Shown here one piece after another: positions 33,093 through 44,880 of a DNA stretch of 64,000 nucleotides (position 1 is its first letter; each line of letters opens with the position of its first letter). Below the pieces are notes generated by a model. The model made no database searches and was not told the DNA's origin. It saw nothing but the letters and a program-made list of their open reading frames with translations. A program made the translations under genes and the position numbers. The stretch spans positions 109,208,778 to 109,272,777 of the forward strand of contig OY992536.1 of assembly GCA_963921195.1 (NCBI GenBank), read 5' to 3'. The stretch comes from Pegoplata infirma (Eukaryota; Arthropoda; Insecta; Diptera; Anthomyiidae).

Positions 33093-34041
33093 TATTAGGC
33101 ATATTCGTGCCAACATTCTGGCTTCTAACTTTTTAATTTTGGGCTCCATTGTATACTTCACAAACAGATTGACACGCGGACATTCATAGAATTTCTTAGA
33201 ATCTATCACTTATTAATAGAGGGGTCCTAGGCCGATATTTCGATGAGTTACACACAGTATACCCTCCACTATAAAAAGTTTTTAAAAAAATAGTTTTTCC
33301 GTAGTTGATTAATTTCATCAAAGGGAAAATTTTTCCACTTTCGCCTCTTTCTAAATGACCATAATGAGATAATTATGAGGTCCTAGACCAATAATTCGAT
33401 GCATTACATACGTAACGACAAATGGCTAAAGAAACTTAACAAATCTACTTGCTTAAAAGCAAAAATTTTTGCTGGATATATTTTAATATTTTTTTCTCTT
33501 TTGTTTAACAAGAACAAACAGGAAAATGCAATTTGTGCTACTCTGTTAAATGTTTTGTTTATTTTGTGTTTTTGTAAAAAAAAAAAGACTAACTTCCGTT
33601 TTCCAAGAACGAGAAAGTAAAATTGTTATGTTTCTTTTGTGTTAACATTATTAAAGTGTACAATATATAAAAATATAAATTTGTGTATGCAAGAAAAGTT
33701 TTAAACTTTTAAGGCCGGCCACTTTTCAATGTCAGAATATAACCAAAGTTAACTTAATTTAATAACTTTTTAAAACTTTTATGCAAATTAAACATTTTAA
33801 GCCGTAGGTGTATAAAAATTGTGGTTTATGTAAGCCAATTTCAACATACTGGGATATCAGGTGGTTTTTTGAAAATGTTTTGAAATGTGTTAAATCCAAA
33901 GTAGATCACATATTTTGAGAAGACAGAATGATTCTTTCATATTCAAATGGATATTGTTGGTCTATGTCTTCACTTTTGCCGGGTATTAGAATTTTATCAG
34001 AGAGAAAAGCCCAAAATAAGAGCCACCCTTGTGGTAAACGG
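33093..34041. other. No gene; DINE-1-like scraps
   Basis: About 33200-33275 (GGGGTCCTAGGCCGATATTTCG..TATACCCTCCACTATAAAA) and about 33380-33420 (GGTCCTAGACCAATAATTCG) are 5'-end fragments of DINE-1-like repeats in minus orientation. The rest has no recognisable content. Confidence 0.5.
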
Positions 34042-34074
34042 TACACAAAAAAAAAAAACTTTGTCAAATTACTA

Positions 34075-34937
34075 CACTCAAAATAATACATTAGTAGATT
34101 TACTAATTTTTTTTTGCTAATGCTGGTTAGCAAACTCTTAGCAAATTTTTAGTTGAGATTAGCATGTTAGCAAAAATATCTTGTAAACTTCATATAGCGC
34201 ATTAGCAATTTTAAACAAAATTTGAACTAATTTTTTTGACTAAATTTAAAATTGAGTTGACCAAATTTTTACAAGCTTTTTTGCTAATATTAGCAAAAAT
34301 GAATGGTAAATATTTTTTTATTTTCAGAAAACTTAAAATGGCGCTATCTCGGAAACTAAGCCAGATAGAGCAAAATGGAGGCCATTTTTGGTTCTCGGGC
34401 ATAGTATCGCAGGTCCTCTTCACATGTGTGGACCCTAATGGGTCCTAACTTTGGATCCAAAAAAGTTAGCATTCCCTAAAATTTTAAAATGCTCATATCT
34501 CGGTAAATATTGCCGACACAACAAAAAGTCCAAAAGCATTTTTGTAGCTCTCAATAATCAAAAGCTCTCCGAGTAATATTTTTGAAGTTATCGACTTTTG
34601 TAATTCTCAAAACCCCTGTGGTCCCCTAAAATCACGTATCTCAAAAACTAAGCAAAGTATATCGAAACGGACACAAATTTTGGATCAAAAACTATGACGA
34701 TTTTTAAGGAACCCAACTAGGTCTAGGCCCATCTGGGTCTGGACATATCGGGTCCGAACCCAATGGGGTCCTCAAATGTGTATGAACTAAGTTGAAATAA
34801 AAAAAATTTCAGTTAACTAATTTTTGGCAAAACATTTTTGCTAACTTTAACAAAAAAATTGTGGGTTCAAAATCAGCAAATTTTCTTGTAGGTTTACAAG
34901 ATTTTTTTTGCTAACATTACAGTTTTTTTTTTGAGTG
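34075..34937 (-). mobile_element. TA-flanked CACTCAAAA-type element with conserved core, inverse of 12546-13435
   Basis: CACTCAAAATAATACATTAG and ACAGTTTTTTTTTTGAGTG are the ends, with TA on each side. The joined flanks give AAATTACTAGGAAAAGTC, matching the empty AAATTACTAGAAAAGGCC at about 45480. The core (AACTAAGCCAGATAGAGC, TGGACCCTAATGGGTCC, GGTCCGAACCCAATGGGG) is the inverse of 12546-13435. Confidence 0.85.
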
Positions 34938-35361
34938 TAGGAAAAGTCTTGTAATCCCATTTTGCCAATATTTGACAGTTTTCCTTGTTTTTAAAAAAAT
35001 CGAAATTTAAAATTTTTTTTTTAATTTTACATTTTTTTTGTAATATTAAAAATTTTCAAGATAATTTTACAAAAAAAAAATTTAGTAAGTTCACGAGAAT
35101 TCCTTGTAATTTTAATTGCGCTAAAAAAATGTAAATTTACAGTTTTATTGGTAAAATGCTTGTAAAATTACAAAATTATTGGTAAAAACCTTGTTAAATT
35201 ACTAAGAATTCTCGTAAAATAAGAGGTAGCAAAAAATCTAGTAAAATTACGAAACCTCTTTGTAAATTTTATCGTGTCAAAAAATTTGTAAATTTACAAT
35301 TTTATTGGTAAAATCCTTGTAAAATTACAAAATTATTAGTAAAAATCTTGTAAAATTACTA

Positions 35362-35757
35362 CACTCAAAAAATTATGTAGGTAAATTCCAGTGAATATTC
35401 ACTTAAAACAAATGAAATTTTATTTTAAAACCATTCCACTGTTTTTTCATTTAAAATAAAAACACATTACAGTCAATTTTAAATGTTAATTTAATGACTA
35501 ACCAAAACATTAAAAAACTACTGAATATTCACTTATTTTGTATTGAAAAACAGTAAAACTATAGAAGACATTTTTTACTGCCGAAAATGAATGTAACAGA
35601 AAATTCGTTTTTAAGACAGTAAATTATATTTTTTAAACTACAGAAATAGTAAAAAAATTAAATCCTTTATAAAATAAGTGATTTTTCTTTTAAAATAACT
35701 TTATTGATTACTTTTTAAAATAACCTACAAACAGTTAATGACATAATTTTCTTAGTG
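35362..35757. mobile_element. 396-bp TA-flanked MITE
   Basis: CACTCAAAAAATTATGTAGG and ACATAATTTTCTTAGTG form the ends, with TA on both sides. The interior holds repeated CAGTAAA, ACTGAATATTCACTT and GAATATTCACTTA words. The joined flanks resemble AAATTACAAGAAATTCTTGTCAAATAGG-type sequence elsewhere, consistent with insertion into a relative. Confidence 0.75.
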
Positions 35758-35836
35758 TAGGAATTTTTGTCAAATAGGAGGTAGCTAACAAAACAAGTAG
35801 AAAACATATATTCGACTTTGCCGAATATATGAACAC

Positions 35837-37887
35837 TAGACCACCCAAAAAATGTATGGGATTTGCAAAAGTATTTTTTTGTTCGCTCCACCGGCAGTTT
35901 CTGATAGATTGGCCATAAAAAATAATATCTGTGCAAGAACTGGATCTCTCGGTTGCATACAGGCCAGTCGATTTGAACTTTTGACCCCAAAAGTGACCTA
36001 AAAGCACTACAAAGCTTTTAAGTGCCATAACTCTTAAAATATGCGTTTTTCCAAAAAATACTATATAAGTTTTATTTTGCTGAATAAGAAAGCAAACATT
36101 TCCTTCATACAAATTTTTGGCCTAAGTCTAAGACATCGTGGTGTTTTTGGCGGTTAAAATAAAAATTTATGTGAAGACTTCATTTAAAACGACCCTCGTT
36201 AAAATTTGGACGGAGACTCAAATAGTCGGTATCCATTATTTTGTAGAGTAAGATATTTAGTTTTCATAAACCAATTACATTTGGAATTTATATGGGTAAT
36301 TTCATTACAGAAGAGGCCAAAGCTGACTTTGAAGTTCAGATTTTTCAAATGCTGTATACAAATTTGTGAAATTATTTTATTTTAAACGACCCTCGTTAAA
36401 ATTTTAGTGGATACAATCGGTTTCCATGATTTTGAAGAGTTAGATGTGTACTTTTTGGAAAATATTTGGGGAATTCCAGGCCAAATCACTCACTTTTAGA
36501 CCCGACCCCCTTCGATTAATTTTTTTTGGATATATTTTAGTACGTATTAAATGCAACTTTCACTCAAATTTTCAGACTTTTATACCAAGTTGGTGTTGAG
36601 TAATCAATTTTTTAAAATGGCGTTTTTTTTCAAAAAAAATAAAATATTGAAATTTTCCATTAATTTTGACCAGTAAAAAATATAGATATCTTACAATAAG
36701 TTGGACGACGTTTTGTTGGTATTTAAATGTAGTTTTAGAAAAAAAATATTTAAAAATTATTCGATTTAATTATCACTTATTTTTTAACGTATAAAATTAA
36801 AATCGAATTTTTGAAAAAGTCCGAAACCTTCGATTTTTTTTTTAAGTCTAAAAATTCTACTCTAAATTACACAAATTTTTAATCCATAATTCGAGATGTG
36901 AGCACAATTAGTTCTATTTTTTTTCAAATTTTAAAAATTGCAGTTTTATTTTTTTTTTTTTTGTATTTTAAGTTAAGTTTGAATTCAGGTGGTTAAAGAA
37001 TTTTGATTTTGAGTAAAATGCCTCTCTCTAACAAGGTACTAAAAACTAAAATCGGTTGAAAATCAGCCAAGTTATTAAAACTTCCCAAGGCATATAACGT
37101 GTGGCAGACCACTTGAATACAATCCGAATCATGAAATTCATTGAAATTTTCTACAGTAATAACATTTTTTTATATTTCAAGTTTAAAAGTAATAAGATGC
37201 CAAGTATTTTTCATATAGTATTTTGCTAACATGTTTTCAATCAATGCTAAAAATGCCTGTACTTTTCAACACTTGTTTGAAATCAGCATTTTTAACTCTT
37301 CAAAATCATGGAAACCGATTGTAATCCATTAAAATTTTAACGAGGGTCGTTTAAAATAAAGTAATTTTACAAATTTGTATACAGCATTTGGATAATCAAA
37401 ACTTCAAAGTCAGCTTTGGGCTCTTCTGTAATGAAATTACCCATATAAATTCCAAATGTAATTGGTTTATGAAAACTAAATATCTTACTCTACAAAATAA
37501 TGGATACCGACTATTTGAGTCTCCGTCCAAATTTTAACGAGGGTCGTTTTAAATTAAGTCTTCACATAATTTTTTATTTTAACCGCCAAAAACACCACGA
37601 TGTCTTAGACTTAGGCCAAAAATTTGTATGAAGGAAATGTTTGCTTTCTTATTCTGCAAAATAAAACTTATATTGTATTTTTTGGAAAAACGCATATTTT
37701 AAGAGTTATGGCTCTTAAAAGCTTTGTAGTGCTTTTAGGTCACTTTTGGGGTCAAAAGTTCAAATCGACTGGCCTGTATGCAACCGAGAGATCCAGTTCT
37801 TACACAGATATTATTTTTTATGGCCAATCTATCAGAAACTGCCGGTGGAGCGAACAAAAATATACTTTTGCAAATTTGGGTGGTCTA
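35837..37887. mobile_element. hAT-like foldback element, arms about 590 bp, perfect 8-bp duplication
   Basis: TAGACCACCCAAA.. begins it and ..TTTGGGTGGTCTA ends it. ATGAACAC is directly repeated at 35829-35836 and 37888-37895. The arms (about 35837-36433 and 37303-37887) are highly similar inverse copies including CGCTCCACCGGCAGTTTCTG, TCTCGGTTGCATACAGGCC and AACGACCCTCGTTAAAATTT. About 870 bp of unrelated AT-rich DNA separates them. Frames of 125 and 100 codons in the arms are mirror images of one another and unlikely to be genes. Confidence 0.87.
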
Positions 37888-37959
37888 ATGAACACCCTCC
37901 ACAATGCATTTTTTTTAAAAGGGTAGTACATTTTTTAACGTGAAAGAAAAATTACTAAT

Positions 37960-38405
37960 TTTTTTTTTTTGAGTGTAAATTTTTTTTCGAGTTTAATATT
38001 TTTTTTACTGTAAAAATATTTCTGAATAAATGCACGTACGTATGTACACAAAATATTGTAATTTTTGTAAAAAAAAAAAAAAATTTTTTTGTGTAATTTT
38101 TTTTTGAGTGTAAAATTTTTTTTGAGTTTAAAATATTTTATTTTGAATAAAAAACTATTTTTTTGCCTTTTTTTTAAAAAAAAGAAAAATTACTATTTTT
38201 TTTTTTGAGTGTAAAATTTTTTTCGAGTGTAATGTTTTTTTTACTGTAAAAATATTTCTGAGTGAATGCACGTACGTATGTACACAAAATATTGTCATTT
38301 TTGTAAAAAAAAATATTTTTTTTATTTGTAATTTTTTTTTTGAGTTTAAAATTTTTTTTGAGTGTAAAATTTTTTTTGAGTGTAAAATTTTTTTCGAGTG
38401 TAATT
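37960..38405. repeat. Minisatellite of TTTTTTTTGAGTGTAAAA units
   Basis: Units of about 18-20 bp (TTTTTTTTGAGTGTAAAAT and TTTTTTTCGAGTGTAA variants) occur in two patches around a duplicated CACGTACGTATGTACACAAA block (about 38030 and 38268). The same array is at 43410-43620 and, inverse, at 1745-1940 and 55255-55305. The unit includes the terminal sequence of the CACTCAAAA elements. Confidence 0.85.
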
Positions 38406-39086
38406 TTTAAGTACCCAATGCTTTTAGAATTAAACAAGTTTAAAAAGCATTGCTTTAAAATTAAACAAGTTTGAAAAGCATTGTTTAGTTACCACCACCA
38501 ATGCTTTTCAAACTTGTTAAAACACGTGGCATTTTAGATGAAACTAATTTGAAATTCAGGGTTTTGCTTATAACTTTTGAACCACTGGACCGATTTTGCT
38601 GAAATTTAATACTAAACAGACCCGGGGAACGGCAAAGTTACGTGACAAACTTCAGTTGTCTCATTATTGTCTTTTGAAAGTTATCGTGCTTTTTATCTCG
38701 TAAATTCGCGAAACACCCTTGCCGAAATTTACTCTTTTGCTCATAACTTTTGAACCACTGGACCGATTTGGCTGGATTGCAATACCAACCTGACCAGGTA
38801 AATGACAAACATATATGCCAAACTTCAGTAGCCTCTGTAAAGTCTTTCAAAAGTTAGCGTGTTTTCTACGGACAGACAGACAGACAGACGGACGGACGGA
38901 CATCGCTAGATCGACTTAAAATCGATCGAGGATCATAAATATATATACTTTATGGGGTCCTAGACCAATATTTCGATGTGTTACAAACAGAATGACAAAC
39001 TTATATATACCCTCTATCACTAGAGTGGAGGGTATAAAAAAGTTACAAGTTTTTCTTGTAATTTTACAAGGTTTTTTTTTTAGTGT

Positions 39087-40102
39087 AAAAAATGGGGTTT
39101 TCATAGGTTGTTTAAGGTCTTCAAAGGGAACCTTTTCCGCCGAATTTAATACTCTGACTTTTTTTATTTGGCTCTAATCGTTCCCACAAACAAACTTCAA
39201 AATGCGTGCGGCGATTTTAAAACAGATGAATTTCCCATTTTGACATTCATTGGAAGACCACCTTAATATCGTCAGTCAGTTCCTTACATAAACATTTACT
39301 AGGCTATTGAGTAAATGAGTAAATTATATCTAATGTAGGTTTATTTGACTGATATTGCGTGAACATTGGTCAAATAAACCTACTTTAACCCATTTCGATC
39401 CTCTGTTCGATTTTTCGAACAGTAGAGAACATCTTTTTCAAAAAAATTTTATGTATGAAAGAGGTAGAATTTTGGGGAAATATGGTTACGAATGTTAAGT
39501 CTCATTTTTCTGCATTACAAAAAATATCCCCGCTTGACCACTGCAATTTATATGTTCATGAAATGCAATGCAAATCAGCACAGAAATTGTTGCAAACAAA
39601 AACGAAAATTTTTCAATTTTTGATTTTCGGCTTTTAATTTTTTTGACTAAGCTAAAATTTTTTTTAGATTTAATTTGTTATCAAATTCCACTAATTTGAA
39701 TTATTTTGAAACTATTTATTTTGAAAATAATGAAATAAATTATTAAAATAGCAACTAAATCCAAATATTAAAATTGTATAAAAAGTTGCAATGCACGCTT
39801 TTATAGGAAAACGGCACATTGAAAATATTTTTTGACAAGATTTTTGAGATCAGCGGGTGCTAATTACCCTAAAAAAGTACCTCTATCCAAAAAAGAAAAA
39901 TAAAATTGAATCTTGGTCCAAAATGGGTTAAATACACTTTGTTATGTATTATGAAGTATAATGAAGTACTATGAATAACCCCCGTAGTTTTTCATCCTTT
40001 TTACTGTTTTTTATGTATTTTAACTTTTTTTTATATTTTTTTTTATATTTTTTGTAATGCATTTAGGCATAAAACTATAAAAATATTTATAGTAATATAA
40101 AA
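39087..40102. other. No gene; one clean hairpin at 39336-39382
   Basis: TAGGTTTATTTGAC and GTCAAATAAACCTA pair perfectly (14 bp) around a 19-base loop at 39336-39382. The remainder has no termini or coding signal. A CGATTTTTCGAACAG mini-palindrome occurs near 39408. Confidence 0.5.
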
Positions 40103-40330
40103 ACGAGTATAAAAGTAAAATCATCGACTTGACCGAATCCATGAAAACCCTCCACATCCACAATCTTTTAAGTAAAAATAATTTTTTTTTTTTGAAAGTG
40201 AAGTAAAAAAGTTATGAAAAAACCTGTGCAAAAAATATATTTCTACAGTGCAAATATTTTTGAGTGACACAACTGTTTAGTAAAATTTTTTTGTTAAGTA
40301 AAATAGTTTGTAAGACTAGTCGACGCTATG
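40103..40330 (-). mobile_element. DINE-1-like 3' end, degenerate
   Basis: ATCGACTTGACCGAATCCATG..AACCCTCCACATCC matches the 3' terminal part of the family in minus orientation. It is followed by TTTTTTTTTTTGAAAGTG and ATTTTTGAGTGACAC, the decayed minisatellite. The body is missing. Confidence 0.6.
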
Positions 40331-41522
40331 GTAAGGGGGGAGACGGGAGGAAACACGATCTCCTTCACGATTAGTCTATTTTTTCTAGTTCGAGGCTTAA
40401 AAATCTATTTATGATATTCTCATAATAGATTCTTTATATATTACTTTTAAACAAGTTACTCAACTCATAGTCCATATTATGTAAAGATCTGTTTCAACGA
40501 CATTAAGGGATCGTCAGCAGATTTTAGAGAACCATTGTTGGTAAGAAATTATGTTTTTTAGTTGTTTTGGTGCTTCAACTTTGCTTAAACTTAACCATAT
40601 TCGTAGTGAACTTCAGGAGGGTAGCTCTTTTTGGAATGCTTTGGACTCAAGCCATTCTAAAACGTTATGGATTAAATGTAGCGCATTCCCCAGTCGATGT
40701 TTACCATTTATGTTTTTATTTATTTTTTATTACACATTCATAAAACATACATTTTTGCAACTGCAACAATATTTATTTATGTGTTCGTTACTTTATGGAC
40801 AACGGATGAAAACGATAATGATGAATATAAAAACTAAAAATGCATAAAATTGTTTAGACAAGGACATGCATCACTTTATTTTTATTAAAATATAAAAAAC
40901 ACAAAAAAAACATTGTTGATTTTTTATCGGTTGAATAATAATGTACTTAATGGTAAATATTATTTAAATGTAAACATTTACTTATGAGGCATTTGATAAA
41001 AACATGAAAATAAAATTAAAAAATTCAATATTTTTTAAATCTACGTAAACTAATTGAAGTTTCCGGCATTTCCAGGGTCTTTAAAATTTCTTTAAAATTT
41101 TTTATTAGTCTACCTCTAACGCCATCTCCCGGGTCTTAAAACCCATTAACAATTTTCTTATCAGTAAACAAACACAAATTCAGAATTTTAGTAACCTCCA
41201 CCAAATGCGACCAATTGCTTCCATTAACACATTCAAAATTGTCCCATTTCCAATAAGACAGCGCAAGAACCCAAATCGGAAATGGGATGAACCCAAAAGC
41301 AAATGAAAGTTGACATTTTCCTTAATAAAAACCTCAAGGCTGTTATATACCGCAAACTCACGAAACAAAAATTGCTCGCTCACGCACGAAAATATTTTTA
41401 TAATCACGAAAAATTCGTGTCACGCGCGCATCTCTAATAAGAACTAACAATAAGTTAAATTTAACTAAATTTTAGGGAAATTCATGAACAAGTTTTAAGG
41501 AAACGTGTTCCTAAATTGTAGT
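40331..41522. other. No gene; decayed repeat scraps
   Basis: About 40375-40440 (TCTAGTTCGAGGC..ATGATATTCTCATAATAG) is a poor relative of the palindrome family at 47020-47396. About 41190-41345 has the CACAGTG-element terminus (GGAAATGGGATGAACCCAAAAGC..). About 41340-41430 contains repeated CACGAAA words. The 98-aa frame at 40551 has no recognisable domain. Confidence 0.45.
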
Positions 41523-41524
41523 TA

Positions 41525-41889
41525 CCCAATAAACCAAACGATACAGTTAACATATCAAGGCAAAATAACCTAATTATCTCATTTTATACGAACACGATAT
41601 TGTTTTCGTTCTTAATGTACCATTCCTTACCATATCGTTTTTCTATCAAAATATGATATCGTGTTCGCTATCGATAATTCCAGTCATAACGATAGTAAAA
41701 AACTATCGATATCACTTCGATATAAAAATGTGTTATCGTTTTCGCTAACGAAATTTCCATGAATGACAATAGCAAAATCGCCTAAAATTCGAAAATGGTA
41801 TCATAATTTTAATTTAAGCTGATACCGTAATCGATATCATACAGGTGATACTATTTTCGCTATCACTTATCGTTATTTGGTTTATTGGG
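41525..41889. mobile_element. 365-bp MITE with CCCAATAAACCAAA ends
   Basis: CCCAATAAACCAAACGATA at the left and TATCGTTATTTGGTTTATTGGG at the right are inverse, and TA borders both ends (41523-41524, 41890-41891). The interior is a mosaic of CGATATCG-like words (ACGATATTG, ATATGATATCGTG, CTATCGATATCAC), making it highly self-complementary. Confidence 0.8.
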
Positions 41890-41891
41890 TA

Positions 41892-43227
41892 TGACTTATT
41901 TTCAGTTTCGGACACCCGAAGTTTAGCTGTGTAGCACAGTACAGACTAGTATGCAAACAATGGTGCTAATTGCGTACTTTCCAATATGGTGGTATGATTT
42001 TTAGTACAGAATTATCATCGCTGCCTAGTTAGTGTATGTGTGACTGTACGTGTGGCCTCTGGGCATGTATTTATGTTGTTTGTTTACGTTTTGTATGAAA
42101 CGTCAAAAGTTACACCGTGTGCTGTCACTAATTCTTACACACATCAAATGCACCTCTGTGAACCTACTACTCATGTACTGTGGTTTATAGGCAAGTTAAG
42201 TTTAAAAGTTTTCAAAATTGTCGAGGAAGAAAAAAAATGTCCCTTAAAGAACTAAACACAACTCTGAAAAATGCCAATTATTTCCATCAGAGAAGATGCT
42301 TAAAGTCCTGCACTTGGATCCAGAAAATGAAGTTTTTCGGTCCGCTCTTTTGTTTGCGTCAAAAAATAGCGTTAATAATAATAAAATTGCATATCTATCT
42401 TTATCGCAAAAAAAAAAACAAAAAAGGTCCAATTTATTATTTGTAAACATTCATCGCGAGGGGATCGTAATTTTCAGTTATGTCACTATTGTAGTAAATG
42501 AGCGACATTTCAGGTAATTTTTACTACATACGTAAGTTGTTTTCACAATATAAGACAGTTAAGTACATTTGTGTCTGTTACAACTACATTTGTTAGTAGT
42601 GTAAGCAGTGGCAGTTGTTTAATAGTAGTTGTTTTAACTGTAATTTGCAGTTTAGTTTACTTATATAATTAGTTGAGTGAAATTTCATACAATACTTTTT
42701 TGAAAAAAGGCTTAAAATATATGACCTCAACTTGCTTTGATTTACATTTCGTTAATGATTTTAAGTCAGTTACTGAATCCTCATAATTCTATGAAATCTT
42801 TAAAGCTGGCCGATCATAAAAATCCTTATAAGTTTCAAAAGATTGCAGTGTTGTTTGATTCAAGTTTAAAATCTGCAATGTGTAAACACATTTTTTTTTT
42901 GCATAGTGTCAGTTTAAGACAATTTTAAAAACCATGAACATTAGGGATATAACCATTTGCGTTTTTTTGCAAATATCAAAAAGGACCTATCATATTTAGA
43001 AAGTACATGAAAAATCAAGAAGAAATGTGTGTTCTTTTTTTCGCGAATGTTAAAAAAGGTTCGGCACCGATCGCGATGAAGTTTTCGCTAATATTTTTTT
43101 TATTATTCGGAAAACCCGTATTTCTAGTGTCGAAATCCATTTTATAAATTTGTTACTGTTTTATTTTTGTTGTAAAACGACAAAAAGCCAAAAAACGGTG
43201 GATGGGAAGGAATCCCACCATAAAACA
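41892..43227. other. No gene or element recognised
   Basis: Contains several overlapping short frames on both strands (up to 88 codons at 42180-42446), none with a domain or a consistent start context. Sequence complexity is slightly higher than around, but nothing repeats elsewhere in the window. Confidence 0.35.
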
Positions 43228-44253
43228 AACAAGTAGAAAAGTTAAATTCGACTTTGCCGAATCTATGAATACCCTCCACAATGCATTTTTTTAAACGGTA
43301 GTACATTTTTTAACGTGAAAAAATTAACAATTTTGATTAGAAATATTTTATTTTGAGTAAAAAACTCTTTTTTTTTGTAATTTTTTTTAAAAAAAAAGAA
43401 AAATTACTAATTTTTTTTTTTAATGTAAAATTTTTTTATGGTGTAATGTTTTTTTTTTACTATAAAAATATTTCTGAGTGAATGCACGTAAGTATGTACA
43501 CAAAATATTACCATTTTTGTAAAAAAAAAAAACAAAATTTTTTTGTATAAATTTTTTTTTGAGTGTAAAATTTTTTTTGAGTGTAAAATTTTTTTTGAGT
43601 GTAAAATTTTTTTCGAGAGTAATTTTTAAGTTACCAATGCTTTAAAAACTAAACAAATTTAAAAAGCATTGCTTTAAAATTAAACAAGTTTGAAAAGCAT
43701 TGTTTAGTTACCACCAATGCTTTTAAACCTTGTTTAAACACGTGGCATTTTAGATGAAACTAATCTGAAATTCAGGGTTTCGCTTATAACTTTTGAACCA
43801 CTGGACCGATTGAGCTGAAATTTTTAAACCAAACAGACCCGGGGAACGGCAAAGATACATGCCAAGCTTCAGTAGTCTCATTATTGTCTTTCGAAAGTTA
43901 TCGTGTTTTTTATCTCGTAAATTCGTAAAACACCCTTGCCGAAATTTACTCTTTTGCTCATAACTTTTGAACCACTGGACCGATTTGGCTGGATTGCAAT
44001 ACCAACCTGACCAGGTAAATGACAAACATAAATGCCAAACTTCAGTAGCCTCTGTAAAGTCTTTCAAAAGTTAGCGTGTTTTCTACGGACAGACAGACAG
44101 ACGGACGGACGGACGGACATCGCTAGATCGACTTAAAATCGATCGAGGATCATAAATATATATACTTTATGGGGTCCTAGACCAATATTTCGATGTGTTA
44201 CAAACGGAATGACAAACTTATATATACCCTCTATCACTAGAGTGGAGGGTATA
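43228..44253 (-). mobile_element. DINE-1-like element, most complete copy
   Basis: On the minus strand: TATACCCTCCACTCTAGTG at 44253, GAGGGTATATATAAG, ACCCCATAAAGTATATATAT, the GTCGATCTAGCGATGTCCGT block with (GTCC)n(GTCT)n, AATCGGTCCAGTGGTTCAAA twice, TGCCACGTGTTTAAAC, the GAGTGTAAAA minisatellite (43410-43620), TGTGGAGGGTATTCATAG, and the 3' hairpin region ATTCGGC..GTCGAAT followed by TTTAACTTTTCTACTTGTT at 43228. This order follows INE-1/DINE-1 of Drosophila. Non-coding; frames over it are spurious. Confidence 0.85.
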
Positions 44254-44544
44254 AAAAAAAAAAAAAAAAAAAAATTTATGGTGTTTTAGAAATTGAAATC
44301 GGTGCCGAAGGTTTTTGGACCAAAATGTCCCCAGATAACGTTTTTTGTTATCAGTATAAAATTGCCCATACGATTATGATAGGTTCCTATTTTGGTTATA
44401 TCCTTAATGAACATAATAGTTAATCCTACACTAGAGTTAACTTTTAATGTTTTAATTGCATTTTTAGCAATGAACCATTAAAGGTTAGAGATAGAATACA
44501 TTGTTGAAATAACAAAGAGGAATGTGAATTAAATATATGCACAT

Positions 44545-44880
44545 TAGCGTGTCCCGAAAATTAAAAATTTTTAAGGAACATCCCTAGAAAGATGCTTATT
44601 TTAGAGCTGATTACGGGAAAAAAATTTAAAAATTTTTTGGAGATCATCTTCAGGGTACAAACTAGGCTTAAGGTTTGCAATAACAATGCATTTTATAAAA
44701 AAAAAAATATTTTTTAATTTTTTTTTTATTTATTTTTTCTTCAATGTACTCTACATAAGGTATCTTTTGGCATTAATTTTGAAAATAAAAAATTAATAAA
44801 ATGACCTCCAAAAACGTTTTAATTTGTTTTTCCGTAATTGGCTCTTTAATTAGGATCGTTCTAGCGCTTTGCGCTAGTGA
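44545..44880. repeat. Inverted repeat, arms about 60-80 bp
   Basis: GAGCTGATTACGGG..TTTTTTGGAGATCA (about 44602-44646) is mirrored by TGACCTCCAAAAACG..TCCGTAATTGGCTC (about 44802-44846). Outer blocks CATTAGCGTG and CGCTAGTG also tend to pair. A decayed MITE is likely. GCGCTTTGCGC near 44865 is a tiny hairpin. Confidence 0.55.

Larger units (their letters stand above)
35792..39036 (-). mobile_element. DINE-1-like element interrupted by a hAT-type foldback
   Basis: Read on the minus strand it starts TATACCCTCCACTCTAGTG..GAGGGTATATATAAG at 39036. It passes the CATAAAGTATATATATTTATG and GTCGATCTAGCGATGTCCGT blocks with a (GTCC/GTCT)n run, two minisatellite patches (37960-38405), and ends ATTCGGCAAAGTCGAAT..TACTTGTT at 35792. 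Order and motifs parallel Drosophila INE-1/DINE-1 (non-autonomous Helentrons), recalled from knowledge of the family. The 3' part is split at ATGAACAC by the 35837-37887 insertion. Its copy at 43228-44253 lacks this insertion. Confidence 0.8.
34044..39085. mobile_element. TA-flanked CACAAAAA/TAGTG element hosting three insertions
   Basis: CACAAAAAAAAAAAACTTTG at the left and CAAGGTTTTTTTTTTAGTG at the right lie between TA and TA (34042-34043, 39086-39087). Its own sequence (GTCAAATTACTA..GAAAAGTCTTGTAATCC.., TAGGAGGTAGC, GTTACAAGTTTTTCTTG) matches the uninterrupted relatives at 45470-46800. Insertions at 34075-34937, 35362-35757 and 35792-39036 account for most of the length. Confidence 0.75.

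Noticed and set aside
34211..34448. Two 70-aa frames on opposite strands, also echoed at 13010-13249
   Set aside because: Both fall in the shared core module of TA elements and overlap each other; recurrence reflects the repeat.
35735..36112. 125-aa minus-strand frame and its near copy on + at 37624-37926
   Set aside because: They are the two inverted arms of the foldback 35837-37887 read outward. Similarity comes from the arms, not from coding constraint, and the frames run past the element ends.
42040..42517. Overlapping frames of 71-88 aa as a possible small gene
   Set aside because: They occupy three frames on two strands with no shared start context, splice signals or domain.
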